64,000 nucleotides of DNA, taken from the NCBI RefSeq assembly GCF_019904175.1, contig NZ_CP061913.1, positions 3,658,001-3,722,000 on the forward strand. The letters are read 5' to 3'. Each line of letters starts with the position of its first letter. The stretch's first letter is position 1. This document shows, in pieces, positions 17,444 through 25,686 of this stretch. The notes beneath the pieces were generated by a model. The model did not search any database. It saw only the letters and a list, made by a program, of their open reading frames with translations, and was not told the DNA's origin. Source of the DNA: Dactylosporangium vinaceum. GTDB lineage: Bacteria > Actinomycetota > Actinomycetes > Mycobacteriales > Micromonosporaceae. The position numbers and the translations under genes are program-made.

Positions 17444-18000
17444 CGCTCCACCTCCGTGTCGGTTCCCAGGGCCTTGCGCATCTCATGCCGGGCCCGGTGC
17501 AGTCGCGACCGCGCGGTGCCGGACGGGATGCCCAGCGCCGCGGCCGCCTCCTGCTGGGTGAGCCCGGCCCACGCGATGAGCAGCAGCACGTCGCGATCGC
17601 CGAGTGACAGCCGGTTGAGGGCCGCGGCGAGCCGGGCGCGGGCACCCCCGGCGTCGACCCGGCCCGGCACCAGCTCCGCGTGGTCGGGGCCGGCGTCGGG
17701 CTCGGCGCTGCGCGCGAGGGCCTTGAGGCGCCGCGCCTCGGCCCGCGAGTGCCGCATGATCAGGTTGGACGCGATGCCGTACAGCCAGGGCCGCACCTCA
17801 CCGCGGGCCGGGTCGAACCCGGCTCGCCTGTCGTAGGCGACCAGGAACGTCTCCGACGCGACATCCTCGGCGAGATCGGGCCCGAGGCGGCGCGCCGCGT
17901 AGGCGTAGATGTGCCCGTAGTAGCGGTCGAAGACCTCGTCGAACCGATCCGCGACCAGGTCGGTGTCGGCCTCCGGCGGTGCCAAATCCGTCTCCCTCAC
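17440..18000 (-). CDS. ECF RNA polymerase sigma factor
   Basis: 186 residues from GTG at 18000. Region 2: FDRYYGHIYAYAARRLGPDLAEDVASETFLVAYDRRAGFD, with WLYGIASNLIMRHSR (2.4). Region 4: ALNRLSLGDRDVLLLIAWAGLTQQEAAAALGIPSGTARSRLHRARHEM. Its start overlaps the MerR stop (GTGA) and its stop overlaps the CU044_5270 start, forming a tight three-gene unit. The promoter set cannot be inferred. Confidence 0.9.
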   Translation of the reverse strand: MRETDLAPPEADTDLVADRFDEVFDRYYGHIYAYAARRLGPDLAEDVASETFLVAYDRRAGFDPARGEVRPWLYGIASNLIMRHSRAEARRLKALARSAEPDAGPDHAELVPGRVDAGGARARLAAALNRLSLGDRDVLLLIAWAGLTQQEAAAALGIPSGTARSRLHRARHEMRKALGTDTEVER

Positions 18001-18368
18001 ACCCCCTGTTCGCCGCTGCGGGCGGATGTGTTCATGATTCTTTCCAGGACGTCCTTGGCGCCGGTGAGCCCGGCGATCTGCGCGTCGATCCGGTCGCGCT
18101 CCTCGGCCAGCAGGTCGAGCAGCTCCTGGCAGGTCGGGGCGAGCACGGTGGTCTCGTCGGGGATGCAGGGCACGATCTCGGCGATCGTGGCCGTGTTGAG
18201 GCCGGCCGAGAGCAGCAACTGGATGTGCCGGACGGTGTGCTGGCTGTCGGGGGCGTATTCGCGGTACCCGCTGGGCCGTCGCTGCGGGTGCAGGAGTCCC
18301 TGCTCCTCGTAGTACCGCAGGGCCCGTGGGGTGGTGCCGGTCAGCCGGGCGAGCTCGCCGATGCGCAT
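17997..18368 (-). CDS. MerR-family transcriptional regulator
   Basis: 123 residues from ATG at 18368. HTH: MRIGELARLTGTTPRALRYYEEQGLLHPQRRPSGYREY, followed by an effector/dimer helix with EERDRIDAQIAGLTGAKDVLERIM. One cysteine pair (VPCIPDE...PTCQELL) is present but not in a known redox or metal motif. A longer in-frame start at 18428 would run through the promoter and is rejected. Probably controls the divergent reductase gene at 18427. Confidence 0.88.
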   Translation of the reverse strand: MRIGELARLTGTTPRALRYYEEQGLLHPQRRPSGYREYAPDSQHTVRHIQLLLSAGLNTATIAEIVPCIPDETTVLAPTCQELLDLLAEERDRIDAQIAGLTGAKDVLERIMNTSARSGEQGV

Positions 18369-18386
18369 GTGCGCAGCCTCGCAACG

Positions 18387-18419
18387 CTTGACTCTCACGT
18401 CAACGGCAAGGTTTAGCGT
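18387..18419 (+). promoter_or_regulatory. MerR-type promoter of the reductase gene
   Basis: TTGACT (18388-18393) and TAGCGT (18414-18419) are separated by 20 bp, the stretched spacer characteristic of MerR-activated promoters. The spacer region forms an imperfect dyad (CTTGACTCTCAC / GTCAACGGCAAG, 8 of 12 positions symmetrical). The start codon at 18427 lies only 8 bp after the -10, so the message is leaderless or nearly so. Confidence 0.65.
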
Positions 18420-18426
18420 CACCGCC

Positions 18427-19320
18427 ATGACCGACTTCGAGTTCGACCTGGCCGTGCTCGGCCTCGGGCCGATGGGGCGGGCGCTGGCCGGGGCCGCGCT
18501 TGACGCCGGGCACCCGACAATCGTGTGGAACCGGACACCGCAGAAGGCGCGGCCGCTGCTGGAGCGGGGCGCCGTCCTCGCTGCCGACGCGCCGGACGCC
18601 GCACGCCGGGCCGCGGTGACGGTGTGCTGCCTGCTCGACTATCCCGCGGTACAGCGGACACTCGACGATGCCGAAGCGCCCGCCGTGCTCGTCAACCTCG
18701 GCAGCGCCCACCCCGGTGAGGTGCGCACGGCGGCGGCCTGGGCCGCGGCGAAGGGAATCGGCTACCTCGACGGCGCCATCCTCAGCCCGGCCCCGGCGAT
18801 CGGCACGCCCACCGCCACCATCCTCTACAGTGGACCTGCGGCCGTGTTCGAGGCCCATTCGGCGGTACTGCGATGCTTCGCTCCCCGCTCGGTGTACCTG
18901 GGCCCGGAGGTGGCGGCGGCGGCCGGCTACGAGATGGCGCTGCTCGACCTGTTCACCACCGCGACCGGCGGCCTGCTGCACGCGTTCGCGCTCGCCCTGT
19001 CCGCCGGCCTCGACCTGCCGCTGTTCGCCCGGTTCGCCGGCGGGATGAGCGCGCTGCTGCCGGAGATGGCGCAGCGCTACGCCCGGCACCTGGCCGACGA
19101 CGTCTACCCCGGCGAACCGTCCACATTGGCCGCGGCCACGACGGCCATCGCGCACGTGGCAGCGGCCGCGCACGACCTGGGCGTGGACCCGGGCCCGCTG
19201 CCCGCCCTCCAGGCGATGTTCGGGCGGGCGGTGGCCGACGGTCACGGCGCCGACGGGTACGCCCGGCTGGCCCGCGCCCTGGCACGTTTCCGGGATTCAA
19301 CCCCTACGGGATCCCCGTAA
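18427..19320 (+). CDS. NAD(P)-binding oxidoreductase, imine-reductase-like (6PGDH/beta-HAD fold)
   Basis: 297 residues. N-terminal Rossmann fold: LAVLGLGPMGRALAGAALDAGH (GxGxMG) and VWNRT, the Arg favouring NADPH. The C-terminal helical domain opens with GYEMALLDLFTTATGGLLHAFALA, the segment in which imine reductases keep their catalytic Asp/Tyr. Overall length and motifs match the bacterial imine reductase group within the beta-hydroxyacid dehydrogenase superfamily. Stereo-class and true substrate cannot be decided by eye. Divergent from MerR under a MerR-type promoter, so probably inducible. Confidence 0.78.
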   Translation: MTDFEFDLAVLGLGPMGRALAGAALDAGHPTIVWNRTPQKARPLLERGAVLAADAPDAARRAAVTVCCLLDYPAVQRTLDDAEAPAVLVNLGSAHPGEVRTAAAWAAAKGIGYLDGAILSPAPAIGTPTATILYSGPAAVFEAHSAVLRCFAPRSVYLGPEVAAAAGYEMALLDLFTTATGGLLHAFALALSAGLDLPLFARFAGGMSALLPEMAQRYARHLADDVYPGEPSTLAAATTAIAHVAAAAHDLGVDPGPLPALQAMFGRAVADGHGADGYARLARALARFRDSTPTGSP

Positions 19321-19321
19321 C

Positions 19322-19347
19322 GTTGTTGGTGTCAGCGAGACAACAAC
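19322..19347 (+). other. Hairpin in 5' leader of His-rich gene
   Basis: GTTGTT(GGT)GTC-AGCGA-GACAACAAC forms nine base pairs with a 3-nt bulge. It sits just after the reductase stop (19320) and 20 bp before the next start codon, upstream of its AGGGGGA ribosome-binding site. It could be a weak terminator or a leader structure. Confidence 0.35.
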
Positions 19348-19366
19348 TTCCCAGGGGGATACGGAC

Positions 19367-19786
19367 ATGAGCGACTACGACATGGGCGACACGGGCCACG
19401 ACGTGGACTACGGCCACTACGAGGCGGGTGAGCAGCACGACGGTCTGGACCAGCTGCACCAGGCGCACGGCAGCGAGGCCGACCACAACAGCCAGTTCGG
19501 CCAGTACGAGAACGACCACCACGCGCAGGAGTCGACCGACTTCTCGCAGGGTCACCACGTCGAGTACGACCAGCCGGCCGCCGTGCACTACGAGTCGGAC
19601 GACTACACCAACTACAACCACGACGCGTCCGTCGACGACCACGTCTTCGCCGCCGAGGGCTCGGAGAACTCCCACCAGGCCGAGTTCGGTGAGCTCGACG
19701 CCCTGCAGCAGCGCTTCGACGCGAGCTTCGCGTCGGGCACCGAGCTCCACGGCGGCGAGGGCCAGTTCGGCGTCGCCGCGAACTGA
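19367..19786 (+). CDS. His/Asp/Glu/Gln-rich low-complexity acidic protein
   Basis: 139 residues, ATG with a clear AGGGGGA site. Composition is extreme: 15 His, no Lys, one Arg, no Cys, Trp or Ile, one Pro, and many Asp, Glu, Gln, Tyr and Ser. The text is made of loosely repeated units such as GHDVDYGHYEAGEQHDG, DHNSQFGQYENDHHAQ and GHHVEYDQPAAVHYESDDY. No signal peptide or hydrophobic segment, so it is probably intrinsically disordered and cytosolic. The only predicted helix is near the end (EFGELDALQQRFDASFASG). The His and acidic residues could bind metal ions; function unknown. Strong Shine-Dalgarno and terminator indicate a well-expressed single gene. Confidence 0.75.
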   Translation: MSDYDMGDTGHDVDYGHYEAGEQHDGLDQLHQAHGSEADHNSQFGQYENDHHAQESTDFSQGHHVEYDQPAAVHYESDDYTNYNHDASVDDHVFAAEGSENSHQAEFGELDALQQRFDASFASGTELHGGEGQFGVAAN

Positions 19787-19804
19787 AGCCGTCCCCCTGG
19801 CTCG

Positions 19805-19833
19805 AGGCCGGTCACCCCTGTGGTGGCCGGCCT
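19805..19833 (+). terminator. Hairpin terminator after His-rich gene
   Basis: A 12-bp stem (AGGCCGGTCACC with GGTGGCCGGCCT, one G-U wobble) with the loop CCTGT lies between the convergent His-rich gene and Hsp70-like gene B. Bidirectional use is likely. Confidence 0.7.
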
Positions 19834-19872
19834 TCGCCCGTTACCGCACGACCCGAGCCGCGACCGGCCGGG

Positions 19873-21891
19873 TCAGCGCTTCATGCCGGCCAGGGTCTTG
19901 CTGAAGGTGGCCTTCGCCGCCTCCACGGTCTTGTCACGCAGGGTGTTCTTCTCCTGCTGCGACCAGCCGGCGTTGTCGCTGCGGTTGACGTTGACGTACA
20001 CGGTCATCCGGGCGTTGCTGTCGCGCACGGCGAGGGTGAGCTGCATGCTGCTCTTGGCCAGGTCACCGCTCTGCGGCGTCTCGTAGATGATCGCCTGCTC
20101 GCCGAAGCCGGACAGGATCGTGTTCGGGCCGGCCAGCTTGCCGGTCTCCATCTCCTGGGTCTGGGCGTTCGCGGCGACCTGGGTGTCGGCGAACCCGAAG
20201 ATGGTGAACGAGATGGTCGCCACCCGCTGCTGCTGCGGGTCGGTCACGGCGTGGGTGCGGCCGTAGGAGCAGGAGCTCGCGTTCACGGTGGCGTTCGGGA
20301 CCCGGATCGGGGTCGGTTTGCCGTTCTCGGCCTCGAACAGCTCGAAGAACGTCGAGGCGTCGGATTTGGCGCACTCGTCGTCGGGCACCTTTGTCAGGTC
20401 GTACTTGCCGGGGCCGCCGGCGGCCGCGCCGCCCCCGCCGCCATTGGTGGCCGCGCCGGTGACGCCCGCGCCCGTCGTGCCGTTCGCGTTGGTGTTCTGC
20501 CCGTCGGCCTTGCCCAGGAACCGGGCCGCTCCGAAGACGCCGCCGGCCACGACGAGTACACCCGCCAGGATGATGGCGACGAGGGCCAGCGGTGACAGGC
20601 CGCGCCTGGGCGCCGGGGCCGGAGCCTGCGCCGGGGCGGGCGGGTACGGGCGCATGGGCATGGGTGCGACAGGCGGCGACACCGGGGCGGCGGGGTATCC
20701 GGGCGCGGAGACGGGGGCGATGGGGCTGCCGGAGAACGCCTGGGTGTTCGGGTACGGCACGCCCGAGGACGGCACCGCCGACACCGGGGCCGTGATCGGG
20801 CCGGAGACCGGCGCCGCCACCGGCGCGGACATCGCGGACATCGCGGTCACGGTGTTGGGCGTGCGGTTGACGTACAGCGATCCCTCGGCGACGACCAGTT
20901 CCGGCTGCTCGGCGACGACGGGTGCGATGCCGAGCGCCTCGTGCAGCATCGTGGCGACGAGCGGGATGCGGCTGGAGCCGCCGACGAGGAACAGGCCGGC
21001 GACGGCGGACTGCGGGATGCCCGACTCGTTGAGCATCGCCCGGGTCATCGAGATCGTCGAGCGCAGGACCGGCCGGGCCAGGCCCTCCAGCTGCTCGCGG
21101 CCGAGCGGCACCTCGCGGCCGAGGGAGGGGATGCCGATGACGGTGCCGCTGGCCCGCGACAGCATCTCCTTGGCCGAGCGCACGTCGTCCCACAGCTGCC
21201 GGCGGGTCGCCGGGCTCGTCCACAGTTCGCCGTAGGTGGCCTGCAGGAACCCGACCACGGCGGCGTCGACGTCGAGCCCGCCGACGTCGTTGAGGCCGTC
21301 GGAGGCGACCTGCTCGAAGCCGGTCTGGTTGCGCCGCAGCAGGGTGACGTCGCAGGTGCCGGCGCCGAGGTCGTACACGAGCACGCCCGCGCCGACCGGG
21401 AGCGCGCCGCCGCGGGTGTGCGCGAAGTAGGTGGCCGCCGCGGTCGGCTCCCCGACCAGCTCGATGGTGGCGAACCCGGCGTGGCGGGCGGCCTCGACCA
21501 GCACGGCCCGCCGGTGCTGGCCCCAGTCCGCCGGATGGGTGAGGACCACGTCCTGCACCGGCCCGGCGACCCGGGCGGCCTCGCGCGCGACCCGGCTCAG
21601 CACCGCGGTGATGAGGTCGCGCACGCCCAGCTCGGCGTCGCCCAGCAGCACCGACGTGTCGTCGATGCGCCGCTTCGGGTTCGGCTCCAGCCGCTCGGGT
21701 GCGCTGCGGGCCAGGTGGGCGGCGTCGCGCCCGGTGTGCAGCAGCCCGTCGGGGCCGAGCAGGACGGCGGAGGACAGCAGCGGGGAGCCGTCGAACAGCA
21801 GCGGTTGCACGCGCGCGTCGGGCCGCTGGAGCATCGCGATGGTGGTGGAGGTCCCGAAGTCGACCCCGAGGCGCAACCGCGCAGCTGTCAT
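19873..21891 (-). CDS. Hsp70-family ATPase with C-terminal membrane anchor (protein B)
   Basis: 672 residues from ATG at 21891; an in-frame extension to 21996 is rejected because it has no homology and crosses the promoter. ATPase motifs: GVDFGTSTTIAML, VYDLGAGTCDVTLLR, FLVGGSSRIPLV. A Pro/Ala/Val-rich linker of about 80 residues (PVAAPVSGPITAPVS...) leads to a transmembrane helix at about 434-458 (LALVAIILAGVLVVAGGVFGAA). A Gly/Asn/Thr spacer and an external domain of about 170 residues follow, with two cysteines (DECAKSD, SSCSYG), reminiscent of small secreted lipoprotein domains. No substrate-binding domain of classical DnaK. Likely a membrane-spanning ATPase sensor or scaffold; role unknown. 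Confidence 0.85.
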   Translation of the reverse strand: MTAARLRLGVDFGTSTTIAMLQRPDARVQPLLFDGSPLLSSAVLLGPDGLLHTGRDAAHLARSAPERLEPNPKRRIDDTSVLLGDAELGVRDLITAVLSRVAREAARVAGPVQDVVLTHPADWGQHRRAVLVEAARHAGFATIELVGEPTAAATYFAHTRGGALPVGAGVLVYDLGAGTCDVTLLRRNQTGFEQVASDGLNDVGGLDVDAAVVGFLQATYGELWTSPATRRQLWDDVRSAKEMLSRASGTVIGIPSLGREVPLGREQLEGLARPVLRSTISMTRAMLNESGIPQSAVAGLFLVGGSSRIPLVATMLHEALGIAPVVAEQPELVVAEGSLYVNRTPNTVTAMSAMSAPVAAPVSGPITAPVSAVPSSGVPYPNTQAFSGSPIAPVSAPGYPAAPVSPPVAPMPMRPYPPAPAQAPAPAPRRGLSPLALVAIILAGVLVVAGGVFGAARFLGKADGQNTNANGTTGAGVTGAATNGGGGGAAAGGPGKYDLTKVPDDECAKSDASTFFELFEAENGKPTPIRVPNATVNASSCSYGRTHAVTDPQQQRVATISFTIFGFADTQVAANAQTQEMETGKLAGPNTILSGFGEQAIIYETPQSGDLAKSSMQLTLAVRDSNARMTVYVNVNRSDNAGWSQQEKNTLRDKTVEAAKATFSKTLAGMKR

Positions 21892-21994
21892 GGTCGGCGA
21901 GGATAACAGCCGGTCACGTGGCGGATTGCCGGGAATCGGCCGGACACGGCGCAGAAGTGGAGCAACACCTCCGCTAACGTGCGAGGGCATGAGC

Positions 21995-22615
21995 ATGCCG
22001 TACCGCGACGCTGTGACAGCCCTCGATGCCGCCTACGGTGGCGTGTGCGACCTGGCCGCCGCCCTGAGCCCCGATGACCTGCTGGCCCCGTCGCGGTGCC
22101 GGGGCTGGCTCGTCGCCGATGTGCTGTTCCACCTGCTGGGTGACGCGCAGCGGGCGCTCGTCGCGCTGCACACCCCGGCGCCCGGCCCGGCCGACACCGA
22201 CCATGTCACCTATTGGCGCTCGTTCCCGCCGGGTGGCGGCGGTGGCGGGTGGGCGGTGCGTCGGGCGGCGTCGGCGTTCGACGGCGCCGAGATCGTCCGC
22301 CTGTGGCGGGAGACCGCCGCCGCGGCCGTGCAGGCCGCCCGCGGCGCCGACCCGGCCGGCTTCGTGCGGACCCAGGGCAAGGTGCTCGCGGTGGCGGACC
22401 TGCTGGCGACGTTCGTGCTGGAGGCGGTCGTGCACCACCTCGACATGACCGTCGCCCTGCCGGCGGCGCCGCCGCCCGCCGCGGCGGCCGTCGAGCTGGC
22501 CGGCCGCACGCTTGTGGGTCTGGGCGGCGAGCCGCATCCGACGAGCGTGGCGTTCGTGCTGGAGGCGACGGGCCGCGTGCCGTCGGAGGATCCGCGGTTC
22601 CCGCTGCTGGGCTGA
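21995..22615 (+). CDS. TIGR03083 / mycothiol-dependent maleylpyruvate isomerase-like (DinB-fold) protein
   Basis: 206 residues. N-terminal four-helix domain: RDAVTALDAAYGGVCDLAAALSPDDLLAPSRCRGWLVADVLFHLLGDAQRAL, the typical CxGWxVxDVxxHL core. A second His cluster is at LEAVVHHLDM. Family members use mycothiol as cofactor or are uncharacterised DinB-like metal proteins. Two starts compete: ATG 21989 and ATG 21995. GAGGG stands 7 bp before the second, so I chose it. Confidence 0.8.
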   Translation: MPYRDAVTALDAAYGGVCDLAAALSPDDLLAPSRCRGWLVADVLFHLLGDAQRALVALHTPAPGPADTDHVTYWRSFPPGGGGGGWAVRRAASAFDGAEIVRLWRETAAAAVQAARGADPAGFVRTQGKVLAVADLLATFVLEAVVHHLDMTVALPAAPPPAAAAVELAGRTLVGLGGEPHPTSVAFVLEATGRVPSEDPRFPLLG

Positions 22616-22629
22616 CTGGCCAACCGCTC

Positions 22630-22643
22630 ACTACAGATGTAGT
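22630..22643. promoter_or_regulatory. TetR operator candidate ACTACA-GA-TGTAGT
   Basis: A perfect 6+2+6 palindrome 8 bp before the TetR start codon. The inner TACA-N2-TGTA core is the same symmetry used by BlaI/CopY regulators, but a TetR gene follows here, so autoregulation by TetR is the simplest reading. Confidence 0.65.
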
Positions 22644-22651
22644 TTGGTGGT

Positions 22652-23221
22652 GTGACGGCGCGACGGGCGCGGCTGCTCGACGCGGCCATCGAGGTCATCG
22701 GGGCGGGCGGCATCCGGGCGCTGACCCACCGGGCGGTCGACGCCGCCGCCGGGCTGCCGCCCGGCTCCGCGTCCAACCTGTTCCGCACCCGCGACACCCT
22801 GATCGAGGGCGTGGTCGAGCGCTTCGCCGAGCGCGAGCGGGCCAACTGGGAGCGCCTCGCGGCCGGCGCGCAGCCCTCCAGCGCGCGGGACCTGGCCGAC
22901 CTGCTCAGCCGCTTCGCGTATGTGAGCACGCACGAACAGCGCACGCTCACGCTCGCGCGGTACGCGATCCTGACCGAGGCGGCGATCCGCCCGCCGGTGC
23001 GTGCGCACCTCCTCGCCACCGGCGCGCGGGTCAACGCCTGGGCGATGGGCTGGATGCGGGCCGCCGGCTCGGCCGACCCCGGCCGCGACGCCCCGCTGAT
23101 CATGAACTACTGGACCGGCCTCGTCCTGCACCAGCTCGCCATGCCCGACCCGTCGTTCGACCCCGCCGAGCGGCTGCGCGCCCTCGTCGAGGCCGTCCTC
23201 ACCGCCGCGGAGGCGTCATGA
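22652..23221 (+). CDS. TetR-family transcriptional regulator
   Basis: 189 residues from GTG. HTH: RRARLLDAAIEVIGAGGIRALTHRAVDAAAGLPPGSASNLFRTRDTLIEGVV, of the subtype with PGSASNLF instead of the more common TLYRHF. The ligand domain is helical with GLVLHQLAMPDPSFDPAERL. The stop overlaps the start of the following TIGR03083-type gene (ATGA), so repressor and enzyme are made together and probably controlled by the palindrome upstream. Confidence 0.88.
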   Translation: MTARRARLLDAAIEVIGAGGIRALTHRAVDAAAGLPPGSASNLFRTRDTLIEGVVERFAERERANWERLAAGAQPSSARDLADLLSRFAYVSTHEQRTLTLARYAILTEAAIRPPVRAHLLATGARVNAWAMGWMRAAGSADPGRDAPLIMNYWTGLVLHQLAMPDPSFDPAERLRALVEAVLTAAEAS

Positions 23222-23862
23222 CCTTTCCATGGTCCACAATGGACGACCAGCGGGCCACCGTCGCCGATCTCCTGGAGTCCCTCACCCCCGAGGAGTGGGC
23301 GCGGCCGTCGTTGTGCACCGCGTGGACCGTCCGCGACGTCGCCGCGCACCTGACCATGCAGCAGCTCGGCGTGCGCGACATGCTCGTGCGCGCACCGATC
23401 GTCATGCGCGCGAAAGGCGACATGAACCGGGCGATCCACGACATGACAGTTGCCCAGGTGCGCGCGAACACCGACGCCGAACTGGTCGCGGGCATCCGGG
23501 CGTCGATCGGTTCGCGCCGCCACACGGTCGGCGTCACACGCTACGAGACCCTCACCGACATCCTCGTGCACACCCAGGACATCGCGATCCCGCTCGGCCG
23601 CACCATCGCCACCCCGCCGCAGGCCGCCGCCGTCGCCGCGACCCGGATGATGACGATGCGCTGGCCCCGGCCGTTTCCCATCAAGCAGACCCTGCGGCTG
23701 TACTGCCTGGAGGCCACCGACACCGCCTGGCGCCACGGCACCGGGCCACTGGTGCAGGGCCCGATGGGCGCGCTGCTGCTGCTCGTGTGCGGCCGCCCGG
23801 CCGCGCTCGACCGGCTCAGCGGCGACGGCCGGGCCGAGCTGGAGCGCGTGCTGCGCGCATAG
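23218..23862 (+). CDS. TIGR03083-type DinB-fold protein
   Basis: 214 residues. Family text: STMDDQRATVADLLESLTPEEWARPSLCTAWTVRDVAAHLTMQQLG, then RYETLTDILVHTQDIAIPLGR with the second His that completes the presumed metal site. Translationally coupled to TetR. Possibly a mycothiol S-transferase-like detoxification enzyme induced by the TetR ligand; that is inference. Confidence 0.8.
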   Translation: MTFPWSTMDDQRATVADLLESLTPEEWARPSLCTAWTVRDVAAHLTMQQLGVRDMLVRAPIVMRAKGDMNRAIHDMTVAQVRANTDAELVAGIRASIGSRRHTVGVTRYETLTDILVHTQDIAIPLGRTIATPPQAAAVAATRMMTMRWPRPFPIKQTLRLYCLEATDTAWRHGTGPLVQGPMGALLLLVCGRPAALDRLSGDGRAELERVLRA

Positions 23863-24055
23863 GCGCGGTGCGCTGCACTGCGACAGCGGCCTCGTCTTTG
23901 CCGGCTGCCCTCGCCGCTCGGGGGCCGCGGCGCCGCCCCGGCCGCCCCACGGGAGCAGCGGCTTGTGATGGCAAACCGTCGATGTTAGCGTTCACTCGCC
24001 CGGGCGCGCGGGCAGCCCAGACAGCAGCCGTGCATGCGACCGAGCCGGGGGAGTC

Positions 24056-24982
24056 GTGTCCTGGTCCTTGCGATCGGCGGCCGGACCCGGCGCGGCGGCA
24101 CCGAGCGACGCGGTGGTCCAGTGCGAGAGTCTCGTGCACATCTACCAGACCGGCTCGGTCGAGGTACAGGCGCTGCAGGGACTTGACCTGGTCGTGACGG
24201 CGGGCGAGATGATCGCCGTCGTCGGTGCGTCGGGCTCGGGCAAGTCGACACTGCTGTCGATCCTCGCCGGCATCGAGACACCGACGGCGGGCCGGGCGCA
24301 GGTCGGCGAGTGGGACCTGCTGACGATGGCCCGCGCCGACCGGGTGCGCTACCGCCGGCACATGGTCGGCTTCGTGCGCCAGCAGACCGCGAGCAACCTG
24401 GTGCCGTACCTGACCGCCCGGCAGGTGATCGACCTGCCGATGACGGCCGCCGGGACCCGATCCCGCGCGCGGCGGGCCCGCTGCGACGAACTGCTCGACG
24501 CGCTCGGCGTCGCCGACTGCGCCGACCGGCGGCCCGCGCAGATGTCCGGCGGGCAGCAGCAGCGGGTCGCCATCGCGGTGGCCCTGGCCAACCGGCCGCG
24601 GCTGCTGCTGGCCGATGAGCCGACCGGCGAGCTGGACAGCACCACCGCCGCGGACGTGTTCGCGGCCATGCGGCAGGTGAATCGGCACTTCGGTGTCACC
24701 GCCGTCATCGTGACCCACGACCCGCAGGTCAGCGGGCACGTCGAGCGCACCGTGGCGATCCGCGACGGGCGCACCAGCAGCGAGGTGCTGCGCCGGGCCT
24801 CCGGCGGGACCGGGGCGGACACCCAGGTGATCGCCGAGGAGTACGCGGTCATGGACCGGGCCGGTCGGATCCAGGTGCCGCGGGAGTACCGCGAGGCGCT
24901 GGCCCTGACCCGGCGCGTCCGGCTGGCCCTGGAGCACGATCACATCACCATCCGCCCGGACGATCCGGACCCGGCGCCATGA
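24056..24982 (+). CDS. ABC transporter ATP-binding protein (MacB/LolD type), first ATPase
   Basis: 308 residues from GTG. Walker A GASGSGKST (57-65), Q-loop FVRQQ (106-110), signature MSGGQQQR (163-170), Walker B LLLADEPT (183-190), H-loop HD (221-222). The domain is followed by an unusual tail of about 75 residues (EVLRRASGGTGADTQVIAEEYAVMDRAGRIQVPREYREALAL...). That tail reads like a small regulatory or degron-like module (DRAGRIQVPREYREAL resembles an AbrB/SpoVT strand pattern). First gene of a four-gene exporter operon; overlaps the next by 4 bp. Confidence 0.9.
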   Translation: MSWSLRSAAGPGAAAPSDAVVQCESLVHIYQTGSVEVQALQGLDLVVTAGEMIAVVGASGSGKSTLLSILAGIETPTAGRAQVGEWDLLTMARADRVRYRRHMVGFVRQQTASNLVPYLTARQVIDLPMTAAGTRSRARRARCDELLDALGVADCADRRPAQMSGGQQQRVAIAVALANRPRLLLADEPTGELDSTTAADVFAAMRQVNRHFGVTAVIVTHDPQVSGHVERTVAIRDGRTSSEVLRRASGGTGADTQVIAEEYAVMDRAGRIQVPREYREALALTRRVRLALEHDHITIRPDDPDPAP

Positions 24983-25686
24983 GCGCCGCGGAGGAGCTGC
25001 TGCTGGTCCGGGCGGTCAGCCGCCGGTTCGGCCGCGGCCCGGCGATCGTGCACGCGCTGCGGGAGGTGACGTTCACCGTTGCCGCCGGCACGATGGTGGC
25101 GCTCGTCGGCCGGTCCGGCTCGGGCAAGACCACGCTGCTCAACGTCGTCGGCGGGCTCGACCGCCCGGACGGCGGCACCGTCGTCGTCGACGGCGTCGAC
25201 GTGACAGGGCTGGACGACGACGGCCGGGCGCGGCTGCGGCGGGAGAAGGTCTCGTACGTGTTCCAGACGTTCGGCCTGATCCCCGAGCTCACCGCGGCCG
25301 AGAACGTCGGTGTCCCGCTGCGGCTGGCCCGCCGGCCGGCTGCGCAGCGGCAGCGCCGGGTGGAGCTGCTCCTCGACCTCGTCGGCCTGGCCGGGCACGC
25401 CCGGCAGCTGCCCGGTGAGCTGTCCGGCGGCCAGCAGCAGCGGGTCGCCATCGCCCGGGCGCTCGCGGGCTCGCCCCGGCTGCTCATCGCCGACGAGCCG
25501 ACCGGGCAGCTCGACGCGGAGACCGGCCGGTCGGTGATGGCACTGCTGCGCGGGGTGGTGGAGTCCGAGGGCGTCACGGCGCTCGTGGCCACCCACGATC
25601 CGGTCATGATCGCGCTGGCCGACCGCGTCCTGCGCATCAGCGACGGCCGGGTCGACGAGCCGGTCGCCGGGGCGGCTGCGTGCTGA
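24979..25686 (+). CDS. ABC transporter ATP-binding protein (MacB/LolD type), second ATPase
   Basis: 235 residues. Walker A GRSGSGKTT (44-52), Q-loop VFQTFGL, signature LSGGQQQR, Walker B LLIADEPTG, H-loop H206. Standard length without a tail, in contrast to the first ATPase. Overlaps both neighbours, so all four exporter genes are coupled. Two different ATPases for two different permeases suggests a heteromeric complex or two alternating exporters. Confidence 0.9.
   Translation: MSAAEELLLVRAVSRRFGRGPAIVHALREVTFTVAAGTMVALVGRSGSGKTTLLNVVGGLDRPDGGTVVVDGVDVTGLDDDGRARLRREKVSYVFQTFGLIPELTAAENVGVPLRLARRPAAQRQRRVELLLDLVGLAGHARQLPGELSGGQQQRVAIARALAGSPRLLIADEPTGQLDAETGRSVMALLRGVVESEGVTALVATHDPVMIALADRVLRISDGRVDEPVAGAAAC

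Noticed and set aside
22630..22643. BlaI/CopY-type operator for a beta-lactam or copper response
   Set aside because: The core matches, but the next gene encodes TetR and no BlaR, penicillin-binding or copper gene is near.
24800..24982. Separate AbrB/SpoVT-like antitoxin gene inside the end of the first ATPase gene
   Set aside because: The segment is in frame with the ATPase and has no own start or ribosome-binding site; treated as a C-terminal tail.
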